20,404 bases of DNA. It comes from Chromera velia (Eukaryota; Sar; Chromeraceae). The notes under the pieces were generated by a model. It was not told where the DNA came from, made no database searches, and saw only the letters and a program-made list of their open reading frames with translations. How positions within the stretch are numbered: position 1 is the first letter of the stretch; each line of letters begins with the position of its first letter. A program made the position numbers and the translations under genes. This document shows positions 18,772 through 20,404 of this stretch, one piece after another. The stretch lies in contig JAHBMJ010001333.1 in assembly GCA_018398765.1 (NCBI GenBank), positions 4,230 to 24,633 of the forward strand. Reading direction: 5' to 3'.

Positions 18772-19190
18772 CTAAGACTTCCAGTATGGATCTTGACAGA
18801 TAAGGGGAGGCCCTGGTGTTCTTTGCAAGGGGATGTAAAGAAGAGTTTTGACAGACCTGAAAGCAGCCGCACCAGTTTCCTCGGACTTTGCGCCCAATTT
18901 TCTCTTCGTCCACCTTTTCAAATGCTCCTCCACCGTCCCTCTATAGCTCTTCTCGCAGATGGTCACGTATTCGAAGTGTAATGGACCATGTCACGGCATC
19001 AAAGGTCAGGTTGCACTCCAGTTACTCTACAAACAGCCCCCTGTCTCCAGGCCCCATTTCAAAAAAGACGGAGGCGTAGAGCTTCCCACAGATTTCTATC
19101 ACTTTAATTTGTACCTCGACGATTACTGGTAGCCCAGACTCCTGCTGTTCAGGAAGGGAGTCGAAAAAGTTAAGCAATGCTTTTTAGTCA
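18772..19190 (-). pseudogene. Copy B of the unknown family: first exon, with stop and frameshift
   Basis: Aligns with the open exon of copy A (12706-13170). It reads NFFDSLPEQQESGLPV, then SVFFEMGPGDRGLFVE, then TAA at 19022-19024, where copy A has a glutamine codon (CAA). Farther on, a one-base shift is needed to reach YRGTVEEHLKRWTKR and FRSVKTLLYIPLQ. Identity to copy A remains clear at both DNA and protein level. The stop plus shift make it a pseudogene unless unusual processing occurs. Confidence 0.65.
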
Positions 19191-19790
19191 GGCTAATCAT
19201 CCTATGCATAGAGCAGCCATGAGTCTCTGGAGCGGCCGTCATACTCTAGAAGATCGATCGAAATCAGTCAGATTCAGCCTTCTCTTACTAGTATCAATAA
19301 GATACGTCCACACTTGCTCACTTTCAGAAAGAAAATCAATTGAGCAGTATACAGAACCCGTCACTCAAATCTTGATGTGTATAAAATATGATGATTGAGG
19401 TTTTTGTTATATATGCCGCGTCCCCGTATATGAGGGGCGGATCTAGCCTAGTCTGTTAAAAGGTTCCAGTTCGTTTTATCTGTTTTAAATCTAAAAACAC
19501 TGCTCATTAATCACTTTTACTGCGGCTTATTTCTCAAGCGGTAGTAGAGTAGGACTTGGAGAACAACGAAAAGAGGGGAGAGGCAGGGCAAAAACTTTCT
19601 AAAAGTTTGTCCCCCTGGCAAAGGCTACCCTTTAACAACAGAGAACAACTTCAAAGAGACCCTTCCTATTAATTTGCCCCTTATTTTTCCAACCTTCTTT
19701 TCTTTTTTTCCTTTTATGGGCTTGCCCCCTTTTCTTTTTTTTTTTTTTCTTTTTTTTGAAGGCTGAAGGCCTGAACGGTCGATCACTGTT
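19190..19790. other. Spacer without recognisable gene
   Basis: No open frame longer than about 75 codons and no family motif. It ends in A/T homopolymer patches, with an almost pure T run at about 19734-19757. Confidence 0.5.
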
Positions 19791-19794
19791 CTTC

Positions 19795-20232
19795 ACAGCT
19801 TGCCGAAGCCTCGGCTAAAAAGAGAGGCGTTGAAGATTATTGAAAACAGAGCTAGGCAGTGAGACACATCTCGAGATGCTGTCATCAACTCAACAACCAC
19901 GTACCAACAAAAAAAAAGTCTGCATGCCTGCGCATGACGATGACAAATAGCTCCGGAAAGTAAAACGGGGGGCACTTACAAAACAGAAATACCCCAGCCC
20001 ATGCACGCAGTGTACAGCTTGCCGAAGCCTTAGCTAAAAAGAGAGGCGTTAAAAATTGTTGAAAGTAGAGCTAGGTAGTGAGACACATCTCGAGACGCTG
20101 TCATCAACTCAACAACCACGTACCAAAAAAAAAAAAGTCTGCATGCCTGTGCATGACGATGACAAATGGCCGCGGAAAGCAAAGCGGGAGGCACTTATAA
20201 AACAGAAATACCCCAGCCCATACACGCAGTGT
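19795..20232. repeat. 219-bp unit repeated twice in tandem
   Basis: Copy 1 is 19795-20013 and copy 2 is 20014-20232. Both begin ACAGCTTGCCGAAGCC, include AGACACATCTCGAGA and GTACCA followed by a poly-A run, and end ACGCAGTGT. They differ by scattered point changes and no length change, roughly 90% identical by eye. The unit shows no convincing coding frame and matches no RNA gene I know. It may be a satellite-type repeat continuing beyond the window. Confidence 0.9.
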
Positions 20233-20404
20233 CTTTCGCCAAAAAAAGGCCCCGGAAAGATCCCGCCCCAAATGGTCTAGAAAAGTGTGCATGAACCCGC
20301 GTTGCCATGCATGCATGCGTGCGTCAGTGGCCCCGGAAAGCGACAGGCTGCTTCCTGCGGGCTTTTTTCCTGGGGGAGGGGGGGTTCTGCGGCTTTTCCC
20401 GCGG
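20168..20404. repeat. Degenerate repeat of about 80 bp sharing CCGGAAAG
   Basis: The motif GGCC(C/G)CGGAAAG occurs at 20168, 20248 and 20329, spaced 80 and 81 bases. A variant (AGCTCCGGAAAG) at 19949 is one 219-bp unit earlier. CATGC-rich sequence precedes the outermost occurrences (20168 and 20329). This suggests a shorter repeat nested within or derived from the 219-bp unit. Confidence 0.6.

Noticed and set aside
19793-20316. Minus-strand ORFs of 60-70 codons over the tandem repeat
   Set aside because: The two units do not keep the same frame product, as expected of non-coding repeat DNA.
1-20404. tRNA, rRNA, spliceosomal RNA or CRISPR array
   Set aside because: No B-box/cloverleaf, no recognised conserved small-RNA sequence, and no regularly spaced repeat-spacer pattern was seen by eye.

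Overview
The window looks like nuclear DNA from a eukaryote, most likely an intron-containing alga or other protist. Genes are split by GT-AG introns with long C/T-rich tracts, spacers are full of di- and tetranucleotide microsatellites (GT, CT, CTTT, TTCC, TGCC, CATG), and there are no bacterial operons or Shine-Dalgarno sites. The style recalls photosynthetic stramenopiles, but this is an impression and not a taxonomic proof.

Left part (1-5.6 kb): two plus-strand protein genes. The last exon of a 20S proteasome alpha subunit (PSMA4-like) ends at 613. After a 1.6 kb spacer holding an AT-rich island, a multi-exon multi-pass membrane protein (TLC-domain-like) runs from about 2218 to 5639. Its long final exon encodes the last membrane segments followed by about 400 residues of acidic, low-complexity sequence.

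Middle (5.6-10.6 kb): about 5 kb of pyrimidine-rich, microsatellite-laden DNA with no convincing gene, only a few short exon-like blocks with good splice sites.

Right part (10.6-19.2 kb): an accessory-looking region. It holds several diverged and mostly broken copies of an unrecognised multi-exon gene family, all on the minus strand. Copy A lies at about 11.93-13.17 kb, copy B at about 16.05-19.19 kb, and smaller remnants at 13.60 and 14.09-14.24 kb. Comparing A with B reveals exon borders, lesions and insertions. Two non-autonomous transposon-like elements (MITEs) are present. One is 474 bp (10854-11327) with imperfect terminal inverted repeats and a perfect 11-bp flanking duplication. The other is 592 bp (17017-17608) with inverted repeats and a perfect 8-bp target duplication; it sits at an exon edge of copy B at a site that is empty in copy A, and it adds an in-frame start to the exon.

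The extreme right (19.8-20.4 kb) carries a 219-bp unit repeated twice in tandem, followed by a looser repeat of about 80 bp that shares its CCGGAAAG motif. The clearest novel points are the unknown minus-strand family and the second MITE's exon capture.
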